A DNA stretch of 64,000 bases from Piper betle (taxonomy: Eukaryota; Streptophyta; Magnoliopsida; Piperales; Piperaceae). Below the pieces are notes generated by a model. That model had not been told where the DNA came from. It did no database searches and saw only the letters and a program-made list of their open reading frames with translations. The stretch is from the NCBI GenBank assembly GCA_033002965.1, contig JAURVB010006142.1:1-64000 (forward strand), written 5' to 3'. The translations under genes and the position numbers were made by a program. Shown piece by piece: positions 35,907 through 49,339 of the stretch (its first letter is position 1; every line of letters starts with the position of its first letter).

Positions 35907-38602
35907 GATCGTAAAATTAGTTTTTAGTTGTTTACCGTGTTAGGACACATATTTATTATTTTTGGGTGGGTTAATAGATTTAGAGCATGCTACGAGTTAG
36001 AACTTAATTGTTCTATTTTATGGTATTTTACATTATTTTATTTTATATTTTTTGGGATGTATTTTATAATATTGACTTTAGTCAAGAGCGAGTAAGCTTT
36101 TATTACGAAAATGCCCCAACCACGATATCTTTCCTCCCAACCCTCTCTTCTTTCTCCCCGACGATCGACCCCCACACCCTTCCCTTGTCCAGCCCACCGC
36201 TGATGACCATAGCCAGCTGTTGCCTTCGTCCTGACCCCCTCACTGTCTCGCCACCGCCCTCCATGCCCAACTCCCTTCTCCTTTTTATCCCTTCCTCTCC
36301 CCCACAACCCTCACCTGAGCCGGTTGTAACCTTGTCGCTGCCACCGCTAGTCGCTGCCTCTGGCGATGGGCTTCGGCCATCCTCCCCCACTCTTCCCTCA
36401 ATATTCCTGACACCATCCCAGCCTCATCCTTCACATGCACAGTGACTTCGGAAACAGAGCTACCACTGCAGGCTGCTCCTGTCGGCCATCGCGCACCACT
36501 ATTGTCTTCCTTATCCCCTCCATGCTCCCTTGATGACCTCAATCACACCAATCCCCTCCCCAATCAAAACCCCCTCTTTTGGTACCCTTTTCCCTTGCCA
36601 ACCACCTTTCCTGCCACCGGCGACTAGCGCCGCCTCCGGTGATTGCCTTGGAGATTCATTTCCGCCATCAACCCCTTGCTACCACCCTTGCCCAGGCCCT
36701 CCTTGCCTAGCCAACCACTCCACCTAGCTGCCCACTTTTCAACGCTTTCTTGCCGTGATTGTGCAGAAGTTTTTGCTAGATAGTAGTCGCCGGCTTTGGT
36801 AACCTGACCACGAGGGCACCAGCTCTACCAATCTAGCCCCTCAGCCACCATCACCTTGCTTCGACAATAGTCTGCAATCACAACTGTCGCCAGAGATTGA
36901 CGATTAGATATAGAATTTTATCCGATTTTATTTGATAATGAATTATTTTATTATCTTATTGTGATGTAATTGGTGTGATTGGAAATAGATATTAGTTTAA
37001 ATTTGAATTCATGTTAATAAATGATAATGGTGAATTAGGGTTAGACAATTAATTCATAAATGATGTATATAGTTTTTATGAATGAATGTCGTAGGTTGAG
37101 ACGTAGACAAAAATTGTTGTGGTTGTCTTGTATGGATTGATGTGAAGTGTAGCATTCATGCATTATACTGGGTATTAGTGTTTAGTCTTGTTAAGTAGGT
37201 ACAAAGTAGGAGATAGCTTTGTAGGCGCTAGAACACACTAAGAGCTTCTGCCAGGTCCGTTTAGGACTCGTCCCTATTTTACACTCCATTATATCGTATG
37301 CTTGTTTTATTACATGCAGGATGGGTTAAGTGGTGTTTTATAGGATCCCACTTAACCTGGGCCATTTAATCAACCAGTTTTCCGGATTAATAACCCTTGA
37401 GGATGAGATCCCTCAAGTATATTTTTGAAAATAAGATCCACCACAAGTTGCCTTCGGGCCTATTATATAAATCTCTTCTCAGGCTTATATATTATAATTT
37501 ATCATATTTCAATGAGACGAGAGATTGGAAAATCGACTTCGCACGTACCATGAGCGGGTGCACATGGCAGTCAAAGCTGGCTCTAGATTAGTGAGCCGGG
37601 TGTTCCATTCCTGAGGGATCCTGACAATTCTATGTTTGAGTTCTTCACACCCAGAGAACGTGGAGGTTTATGGGTACTGTTATGTATAGCACACGTCTAG
37701 ACTTGTGGTTCAAAGGGTACTAAAGGCAATGGCCTAAGAGTACTCAGCCTTCGTGCTCAAGGCCAGGAGAATTATGGAAGAAATGAGAGGATTTAAGATA
37801 TACTGGTAGTCCCAAGGGACAAAGAAAATGAAATGAGAAAATATCGAAAGAGGCATCAGTAAGCCAGTTAATTCGTGATGCTACAAGGTCTACAACCTAG
37901 CGGCTCCTCAGTAGGTGCCCTTCAGAGAGTTATGGTGTAGTATATGAATGTTTTTGTTCATATAAGAGTTACCTCTCATAGCCAGTTTATTATAGTTATA
38001 TTTTTGGACCAGTAACACTCATTAGGGACGCGCTTTTAAGAATATATGTAGGTGATGAGCATGAGTTGTATGTGCCAGCCTTGACGGAGGAGCAACAATG
38101 TCTCTTGCACACACATGTTAGATGATTGTATGTTTAATATTTTGTTAATGATATTATATTGAGAATGACATGATTAAATACAAGACATGATGATATGATG
38201 TGAAATGTGAATAGAATGTACAGGTGGGTCGAGACCCAAGATTTTGAATAATGTATACAGTAGATTAGAATTCTGTGTGAATGTAAATATCTTTTATATA
38301 TATATATATATATTTGTGTGTGTGTGTGTTTGTATAGGTAGTTTTGACAGGGTGACCCCCTAATTGCACTTTTAGAGGAATTTCTGCCCGTTTTATTTTT
38401 TTGGTTAATTTTTATGGTAATTGTTGTTGGTGTGTAAATTGGTTGCATGTCAACTATGTAGTGGCATGTTAGGATTCCATGCATTCATCCATGTATAGTG
38501 ATCAGTATCTTCCAACTTGAGATGTCGAGAGTAGATACACTCGGGACCCGTGACGGTCCAGTTCAGTTCGCGAGCGAGCCGGATTCGGGGTGTCACACTA
38601 TT
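35646..38602. mobile_element. Inner solo LTR of the nest (family D, copy b), TSD CTATT
   Basis: The element runs from TGTAAAAACCGTGACCC at 35651 to TTCGGGGTGTCACA at 38597 (2947 bp). CTATT precedes it (35646-35650) and follows it (38598-38602), perfectly conserved. It landed next to a TATATATA tract inside a related copy of its own family. Removing it makes the middle LTR continuous. The 145-residue plus-strand frame at 36008-36445 and its minus-strand neighbours lie in the pyrimidine-rich leader and are not genes. Confidence 0.9.
35867..35902. repeat. TA microsatellite in inner LTR
   Basis: About 17 TA units sit in the inner solo LTR. A second tract of TA passing into GT units lies near its other end (38292-38332). 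Confidence 0.9.
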
Positions 38603-40607
38603 TGTTGTTAATAGAGTGGTCTCTATTGCACTTTTAGGATAGATTCTGTCCATTTTGTCTTAAAAATTATTGCTTTTTGAACTTTTAATGTTGTTTTGTA
38701 TTGAATATGGATTGCATATCATATTATTCGTCCATAACAACATTAGAGTCCTAGCATCTCATCCATAAATTAAATATTTGCATCACCATCTTGAGACGTC
38801 GATGGTAGATCCGGGTTGGGTTGACTGAACTAAATAAATTAGCAAATAGTTTCGTCAGTTGTACATTTCCGGTTAGGTTCACGAGTGAGCCAGATTTGGG
38901 TGTTGCACCACGTCCTAGCTCAACGTGCTCAACTCCACACAGCCTAGCAAATACAAACCCACTACTCAAACCATGTACGATGCGTGCATGCAATAACATG
39001 CAGATAATCCTAGATTCAGGAAAATGAAATGACATGCAGAAAAGCAAGAAATTAAACACACATCACATCACACATCATTCTCATGTTGAGCGTATTATCA
39101 TAGCGAAATAATATTATGTAAAAATAAATATAGATATCATAGCAGAGATCTTGGTGCATTATGAAATAATTTTCAAGATTCAATCCGTGTAACGAGAGAT
39201 GTCAAAATGCCGATAATATTTAGGACAATCTAAATGAGATATTTGACACACCAATCGTGAATAAAATCTCGATAAAATTATGAAAAGTAACTTAAGATTT
39301 TGGGTTAATATTTGAAACTTAATTCTGAAGATAATTTCGTCTCATCAACTTTAAATCAAAAGAACGTGAAAGATCTCGAATCAAACCCATACCCATGCCC
39401 GTCAATCACCAATAATCATTATTAAAATAATCTTATATCATTTAGTTAATTAAGATAATTAAGTTAATTATCTTTTGAGTCAAGATTTTCACACCATGAT
39501 CATTTGTTAACCAAATACGAGTTAAGATATTATTATTTGAACTATTTAATTAATAATCAATTTGACATGCGAAATGAGGTCACTCGAACGTAGCCCAAAA
39601 ATTCTAAAATTTTAATATTTTGTTGTTTCAACATTATTAGGTCGATTAGTCGGTAAATTTTATAAATTTGGGTTGAAACAAAAATTCTATTACATTTTAC
39701 AACAAAAAAATACAATTTTAATAAAAAAATCAAAATTTTGACATAAAAACAACAAGAAATCTACCAAATCTATTGAAAATAATGATGATAATCTACCCAT
39801 CTATATACCTAAACATAGATATCTACATGCAAACAACCATAAATCGTGCCAAAAATGAAAAGAAACGGGGAGGAAAGGAAGTGTACCTCCTAGGGAAGGA
39901 AAAACGGGGAAGAGGAGGAGAGGGGAGGAGGAGGACAAGGTCGGGGAGGTGAGGAAGGAGACGAAGGAGGCCACAAAGAGGAGGAGAGGGCAGATAGGGG
40001 CTAGGGCGGTAGCTAAGGAGAAGGAGGGGAGATGGGGGGAAAAGGGGTGGCGACAAGGGTTTTCATTAGGCTGCCTCCACAACCAATGCCGCAACGCTCC
40101 CCTATTGAGCGTAGCAGGGCTGTGCGCACACACATGCCCCACTATGTGACACAACACCACAACTTTGGCAGCTCAACAAAGTTGTGGCGCTAAGTACCAT
40201 ATCCTGGATGGAAAGAGGAAAATAGGGAGGGGAAAATGGGGACAATGTGAGGGAGGCTAAGAGTAGCTTCTAGGGCTTATCTAGGACTAAGAGGTATGTC
40301 CGAAATGTCACGCCTAAGCAACTAAAACTTTTAGCTAAAGTGAGACTAAAAATGAAACACACACAAAACATGTGCGAACGCAGCCCTAAGCTACACAACA
40401 CAACCAAACCACGCAAACCACCGGCTTAGCGGTTGGGCTGACTAAAAAACTCAACACCCGACACACCCAATGCCCAAACTCACAACAATACATAAGGATC
40501 TTCTTAGCATTAGGCCGATCGTACCAGATCGTCTGCATGTTACTTGGATCAAGCTGACAACAAACTACACATAAACACTAGGCCAACGGGCCAAGTTTTA
40601 CAAAGAC

Positions 40608-42040
40608 CGAATCAACATTAAAATCATTGGCCAAACAACCTGGATTTTACAATTATTCTTTATTTTTTATTTATGAAAGTAAATTAAATTATAATTTTAC
40701 CCTTTTATATTAGAAGTAGAAGTATAAAAATTAAGCCTTCCAAAAGCAGTCCCTCTTTAACAATCCTTAAATAAGTAGATTTCTTAATTTAACAAATTGA
40801 TAAATATCGGCTAATTAATAACTAATAATATATTAAGATTTTTAAAAAGAGATATATCATATAAGACGATAATAAAAATGTCTACTGTAATAAGAATTAA
40901 ATAATACAAGTAAATATGTAAAAAAATTAACTAAATTGTACTATCGTCTAAGTCAATTTAAATTCATACGAAAATCTAAAACACTTGAGTATAATAAATA
41001 ATTAAAAAGCATATAGTACTGCACATCGCACTGGCAAGCTACTGTAATAAAACAACGTTTGTTATCCACTTCAGTTGTTTTAGTCAAAATATCGATTTTT
41101 AAATTTAGTCATTTAAGAAAGTCACGGAAGACATCAACTATTTTAGGAAAAAAATTAATCTCTTTCATTCATGCAATCTAGCACCTCATGTTTAAAATTA
41201 TGGATATAAGAGAAACTACTTAAGTGGATAATAATTTTATCCTAAATAAGAACTATATATAATTAATTAATTAATTAATTAATTAATCAGTAAAATGTTT
41301 ATGATACTAATTAATTAAGGTCAACATGCTATTGTTATATGAATCGGTTTAAACCGTTTCGATTTAGCCGATTCAATTAAACTTGGTAAGAATCTAATTA
41401 AAAAAAACATATATAGATGGAATCATTAGAATCAATCTTTGAATATCTCTCTATTGAAACCGATTTGACAAATTCATAAATAATTCATGATTCATCATTT
41501 TTCATAGATTTTATATATTTTAATATTTAATAATTATACAAAATATAAAAATATAATCTACGTAAAATATAAAAGAATTCAACTTAAAATTTTCTTATTA
41601 CTTACTCCCCCTATTTATAATATTTAGTATTGTAAAGTTTATAAAATTTGTTCAACAATATTTTATTTTAGAGTCAAATATAATTTGACAAAAATATTTG
41701 TTCCAATATTAATTTTTTGATTTGATTATCTTCAATAAATTAATTTTCATACAAATATTTATAAAATTTTATTAAATTTGTCTATTCAAATAAGTCACGT
41801 GTCATGAACAAGTTAGAACACTTCCGTTCATAATTTTTAAAAAACTCGGAATTAGACAATGCAATAAATAATACGCCTTTATTTTTGTTCGGAACGTTGG
41901 AATTTCAATGACCAAACTACCCATATCAACAAAGAGATACGGACACGGACAAAACGTCCGTATCTGTCCATCCGTTTCCATTCTTGCAACCCTTTTTACC
42001 TTCTTGACTTGGCCATTCTCCCGACCCTGCTATTCTCTTC
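40608..42040. other. AT-rich region upstream of VPS4
   Basis: No gene is seen. It contains an AATT tetranucleotide tract (about 41255-41288). The VPS4 promoter should lie at the right-hand side; a probable 5' UTR begins near 42000 in a CT-rich stretch. I could not assign a TATA box with confidence. Confidence 0.5.
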
Positions 42041-43098
42041 GCCGATTGATCGAGTTTGGAAGGAGGTCAGTTTCCTAATCCATGTTTTTGTTTTCAAGAT
42101 TCGTATTTTTTGGGTAAACTTTTTATGGTTAAAGTCGGTCGGGGGATGATTCGATTGAAGCTTTGGTGGGGTTTTTTTTCTGATGGATTTGTTGTCTGGG
42201 ATCTGTTGTTGTTCTTATTGTGCTGTTGTTGCTTGGTTGGTGGGTAAGCTGATGTTTGATAAAGGTTTAGTCTTTGACAGATTTGATTGAATAACTATGA
42301 GGTGTTTCATTTTTCTTGTGGGTAGGTGGCGGTTCATTGTTCACTAGTGAATGAAGGCGTCGTCTTTGGATTCTTTTATTTATTTATTTTGTGTAATTTT
42401 CTGTTTTGAATCTATTATGTTCGGGTGGACGACTTCGGTTGGTTGATTACAGAAATTTTGATTATTTAGTTAGTGCTTTTGATGTGTGGATAGTTTGATG
42501 TTAGATATAGGTTTAATCGTTCATATAGTGGAGCTTTTTGTGCATGAGATTTTATTGAATGAATCATTATTAGTTAAGTTATTCTGTTGCTCTTACAGTG
42601 ATTAAGGGTAAATATTTTGGCTTGTGGGAAGTTTTTGTCTACATAGTTGTTGTTTATTATAATGTTATGTTCTTCCAGTGGGCTATTTGGTTTGGTTGAT
42701 TACAAATTTTTCTGTTATTCTGGTATTGCTTTAGATTGGTGGATGACTCGATGTTGAGTAAAGCTTCTATTTTTAACATAGGGGCATGTTTGAGCATAAG
42801 ATTTGATTGCATAATCAGTTTTGTGTTTTTATAGTTTTTTTTATAAGTGGATTGTTCACGGGTGAGTAATGATCAAGTCTTTGACTTCTGCTTTTTCTGA
42901 AATTTATGGTTTTAAATCTATTGTGTATTTCCTGTGGATTTTGGTTGTTGATTGCATAGGTTTTACGTAGTCCGTTATTGCTTTTGATAGGTGTGGTCTT
43001 CAGCTTCTGTGAAGTCTTTTTGTAAGTTTGCTGTTTCGAAGAAGACAAGATAAGCGTAGACACACTTTCTGCATGAAATTTGTCAGTAAGTTGATAAG
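42041..43098 (+). other. Probable VPS4 5' UTR with a leader intron
   Basis: The stretch is T-rich and intron-like, with many TTGATT/TGTTTG motifs. A GGAAGGAG/GTCAGTTTCC junction near 42066 could be a donor, with an acceptor somewhere before 43080. No upstream ATG gives a conserved protein. A leader intron is common in plant housekeeping genes, so this is an inference from composition. Confidence 0.4.
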
Positions 43099-46616
<3,518 letters not shown>

Positions 46617-47720
46617 CAATGTTTTTATGGCTAATGCAGGGGTTTGTATTGTATTTATGTAGTTGATTTGTGCCTATATTGAAAACAAGCACCTCTGGGT
46701 AGTTTCCTCAAATCCTCAAATCCAACATACGACACCTCATCCTTTAAAGATTGCTTCTTGCATCAAAAGAAGCTTGGGCATGTCTTAAATTGCTTGTAAT
46801 GATACTATGTTCCTATTTTTTGTATCCATGAACAAGAGTGTTATATTAAGAACCAATTGTCTAGTTTATAATATGCTGATAAAAAATGACAAGCAATTTT
46901 ACTATTTGATTTTGGCAGTCTGCTGATCTTTATTAAGTTTTGTTACCGTTGGGAGGGTTATAACCATAGAATCCCTTACCTTGGCTAAGTAGGAAATCAT
47001 TTCGGATGTAAGTAGACTTGTTTCAAATTTATGGGTGCACTATTAGCCTGGTAAATACTTTGACTTTTAAATTACCACTATTGCAGATGCTTCCATCTCC
47101 TCTACGAATTGTTGTTAAGTATGTACTGGGTTATAGCTGAGGCTTGTTTTCTGGCTGTGAAATTTTGTTTCATAAGGGAATGGATTGCGGTATTAGAATG
47201 TCAATGGGGGCGTTTTAAAATCCCACATCGTAATGCCCTTACGTAAAAAAGTACAGGTATATTCGACTATCTTTGTGCGGCGCCGCGTGATACTGATGTA
47301 AGAGATTTTGCAGGAAGGGTCTCCGTACGTATCTGATCCTCAACCGAAGAAATTGAAAGCCCCTTCGCTAATCCCTACATCTTATTTTTATTTTTAAAAA
47401 TACAAATATATTAACCGCTAATGTTTAACATACACGTTTAAGAACATGGATGTGCATGTATCTCTGTCTCAAAAAACCGTACCGTTTTATCATTTTCTTA
47501 CAAGTATATTAGTGGTGTTTGGATATTTAATACATAAATTAAGAAACACGATCAATAAATGAGGAAGGTTATCAAGAGGTTATCGAGTTATTAGTGCAGG
47601 AAAATATAAAATGGCCATGTATTTTTGTCTTCAGAAAGAGACCATGTTAGTATTTTATATTAGAAAAATGAAATAATTATTGATTATATAAAATAAATTC
47701 AGGTACGCTACCCATCAAAA
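46617..47720. other. VPS4 3' UTR and intergenic
   Basis: The VPS4 3' UTR occupies the first few hundred bases. A CCCACATCGTAATGCCC-type fragment near 47223 resembles LTR-derived sequence. No further gene is seen before the tRNA. Confidence 0.5.
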
Positions 47721-47802
47721 GTCGATATGTCCGAGTGGTTAAGGAGACAGACTTGAAATCTGTTGGGCTTCGCCCGCGCAGGTTCGAACCCTGCTGTCGA
47801 CG
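47721..47802 (+). tRNA. tRNA-Ser (anticodon UGA)
   Basis: The 82-base cloverleaf starts GTCGATA and its 3' acceptor strand TGTCGAC pairs with it, followed by discriminator G. The anticodon stem ACAGA/TCTGT encloses loop CTTGAAA with anticodon TGA, which reads UCA. A long variable arm (TGGGCTTCGCCCG) marks it as a class II serine tRNA. The B box reads GGTTCGAACCC and no CCA is encoded, as expected of a nuclear gene. No intron. A T-rich run (47805-47813) right after it is a good RNA polymerase III terminator. Confidence 0.96.
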
Positions 47803-47804
47803 CT

Positions 47805-47813
47805 CTTCTTTTT
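47805..47813 (+). terminator. Pol III terminator of tRNA-Ser
   Basis: TTCTTTTTT starts two bases after the mature tRNA end. A run of at least four T residues ends Pol III transcription. Confidence 0.8.
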
Positions 47814-47877
47814 TGGCTTACGCCTTTTTATTATGAAGTTGAACACTTCGAATCAGAGAACATATTCACAATAAAAA

Positions 47878-48062
47878 CTCACCCATCAAAGCAATAATTT
47901 TTTTTCCCAAAACAAGCTATAAATTTGGAACAATGCGATCACCCATCAGAGCAAGAATTTTTATTTCCCAAAGCAAGCTATAAATTTGTAACAATACCAT
48001 CACCCATCAAAGCAATATTTTTTTCTTCCCAAAGCAAGCTATAAATTTGGAACAATACGATC
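47878..48062. repeat. Tandem repeat, three copies of about 61 bp
   Basis: Each unit reads TCACCCATCAAAGCAA, a run of T, CCCAAAxCAAGC, then TATAAATTTGGAACAATxCGA. Units start at about 47879, 47939 and 48000. The repeat lies between the tRNA and the H2A 3' end, and differs between units only by a few bases and T-run length, which suggests recent amplification. Confidence 0.85.
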
Positions 48063-48442
48063 AATAAGACTGGAAGTACTAAATTAAGGAGTGTGATACT
48101 CATGTCACCTGTGGGAAAAATTAAGGAATTTAATAGATACATGTGATATTCTGTTAATTTTTTTCAAGCATGACATTGTGTTGCTTGCCACAAGCATACT
48201 AGACACTGTATTAACTAGCGCCCATTTGAGTACTACAGCATAAATAAATCAAAAGAAATAAGAAATGAATACGGATTAATGGTATGCTGAATCGCAAAGA
48301 TGCAAATTGATCAAAGCTGTGCAACATAAAACTTACAGAGTCCAAAGAAGATGGCAAAGCATACACACATGTTATCCATTTCCTGCTACCACCACCTCCA
48401 GCATCAACTTTCTTAACCAAGAAAGGACTAAATTTTTACTTC
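48063..48442. other. H2A 3' flank
   Basis: The minus-strand histone gene ends at 48443, so its 3' UTR lies here. The 69-residue minus-strand frame at 48211-48420 has no recognised domain and is not taken as a gene. Confidence 0.5.
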
Positions 48443-49033
48443 CTACGTCACTACAACAAAGGAGTAGCATTTTCTAGGCAGCTTTTTGGGGGACTTGGTC
48501 GCCTTCGCCGGAGACTTGGCCGCCGCCGGCTCCTTGCCGGCGGCCTTCTTCGAGAGGAGCACGGTGTTGATGTTGGGGAGCACGGCACCGTAAGCAATCG
48601 TGACGCCGGCCAGCAGCTTGCCGAGCTCCTCGTCGTTCCGGATCGCAAGCAGCACATGCCTCGGGATGATCCTGTTCTTCTTGTTGTCCCTCGCCGCGTT
48701 CCTGGCCAGCTCTAGAACCTGCAAACAACAAAAAAAAACAAAAAACAAAAAAGAAAACCCAAAAATCAAAACCACCATGTTAGAAGGGAAAGTAGAAGGG
48801 AGTGGAAAAGGAACAGGCTCGACCTCGGCGGCGAAGTATTCGAGGATGGCGGCGAGGGAGATGGGGGCGCCGGTGCCGACGCGCTGGGCGTAGCCGCCCT
48901 TCTTGAGGTAGCGGCCGATACGGCCGACGGGAAACTGGAGGCCGGCCTTGACGGACCTCGACACCGGCTTCTTCTTTGGCCCACCGCCCGTCCTGCCGCC
49001 AGCACCCTTCTTCGCATTCAAAGCTCCGTCCAC
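48443..49033 (-). CDS. Histone H2A with SPxK tail (H2A.W-like), eroding copy
   Basis: H2A pairs with H2B in nucleosomes; plant forms with a C-terminal SPKK tail (H2A.W) mark heterochromatin. Exon 1 is 49033-48824 and exon 2 is 48718-48443; the GT-AG intron falls after the glutamate of FAAEV, the usual plant H2A position. Core blocks are clear: [33 protein letters not shown] and [15 protein letters not shown], and the tail has [12 protein letters not shown]. Three oddities stand out. The codon at the expected start (49033) is GTG and no in-frame ATG lies upstream to the TATA box. The tail runs KKLPRK and onwards, where one more A in the A5 run would give KKAA and stop. Conserved core residues differ ([36 protein letters not shown]). 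It is either a decaying gene or one with assembly errors. Confidence 0.8.
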   Translation of the reverse strand: MDGALNAKKGAGGRTGGGPKKKPVSRSVKAGLQFPVGRIGRYLKKGGYAQRVGTGAPISLAAILEYFAAEVEPVPFPLPSTFPSNMVVLIFGFSFLFFVFFCCLQVLELARNAARDNKKNRIIPRHVLLAIRNDEELGKLLAGVTIAYGAVLPNINTVLLSKKAAGKEPAAAKSPAKATKSPKKLPRKCYSFVVVT

Positions 49034-49125
49034 TGCGTCGCCGCTCGGTCGACCTGGTTTTGTTTCGTTGGTGGGATTTGGTTTGGGGTAACATTGAAGA
49101 CGACAATGAAAATGATGGCGTTTGG

Positions 49126-49135
49126 AATTTTATAG
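49126..49135 (-). promoter_or_regulatory. TATA box of H2A
   Basis: The minus strand reads CCTATAAAATTCC about 95 bases upstream of the expected H2A start. That spacing puts transcription start near 49100 and leaves a short 5' leader, usual for plant histone genes. Confidence 0.7.
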
Positions 49136-49216
49136 GTGGGGGAGATCGAATTCATGATTGTTGTGTTTCGACCGTTCGTTTGAAATGGGATCCACAGTGG
49201 CGGTTAGCTTTAGATC

Positions 49217-49224
49217 GATCCGCG
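49217..49224 (-). promoter_or_regulatory. Histone octamer promoter element CGCGGATC
   Basis: The minus strand reads CGCGGATC exactly, the octamer conserved in plant histone promoters and linked to meristem and S-phase expression. It lies about 85 bases upstream of the TATA box. This shows the promoter is still recognisable although the coding region has changes. Confidence 0.8.
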
Positions 49225-49339
49225 TGAGGTGGCACTGGTGGAGAGGAGGATGAAGTGGATTTGCTTCTTAGAAGGTTAATGTCCGTGCTAAATCGGGTCT
49301 CCATTCAGACAAAACAAAAATAAGACAAGTTTCTTCAAA

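Larger units (their letters stand above)
33490..38912. mobile_element. Middle solo LTR of the nest (family D, copy a/c), TSD CCATG/CCACG
   Basis: The element begins TGTAAAGCACCC at 33495 and ends GGGTGTTGCA at 38907. It is flanked by CCATG (33490-33494) and CCACG (38908-38912), a 5-bp duplication with one transition. It is itself split by the inner LTR, so its own sequence is 33495-35650 plus 38603-38907, about 2.46 kb. It is collinear with the inner copy along its length: an initial CGAGTCA region, a pyrimidine-rich leader at 33920-34440, and a terminal TTGCACTTTTAGG to GGTGTTGCA segment. Confidence 0.85.
31788..40607. mobile_element. Outer solo LTR of a three-level nest (family C), TSD AAGAC
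   Basis: The LTR is in two parts, 31793-33494 and 38913-40602, together about 3.4 kb. The left end reads TATAATACCCCC (expected TG, mutated) and the right end CCAAGTTTTACA. AAGAC flanks it at 31788-31792 and 40603-40607. The two halves join smoothly when compared with the related copy at 49340-51709: ...GCTCCATG continues as TCCTAGCTC, exactly as in that copy. No primer site or internal domain is attached, so it is a solo LTR. The purine-rich stretch at 39850-40060 belongs to the LTR; the frames there are by-products. Confidence 0.85.

Noticed and set aside
36008..36445. 145-residue plus-strand frame with a hydrophobic start that resembles a signal peptide
   Set aside because: It lies wholly inside the inner solo LTR, and the related middle LTR does not keep the frame.
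47865..48062. Possible CRISPR-like array
   Set aside because: Three directly adjoining copies without spacers in a plant nuclear context; it is a simple tandem repeat.
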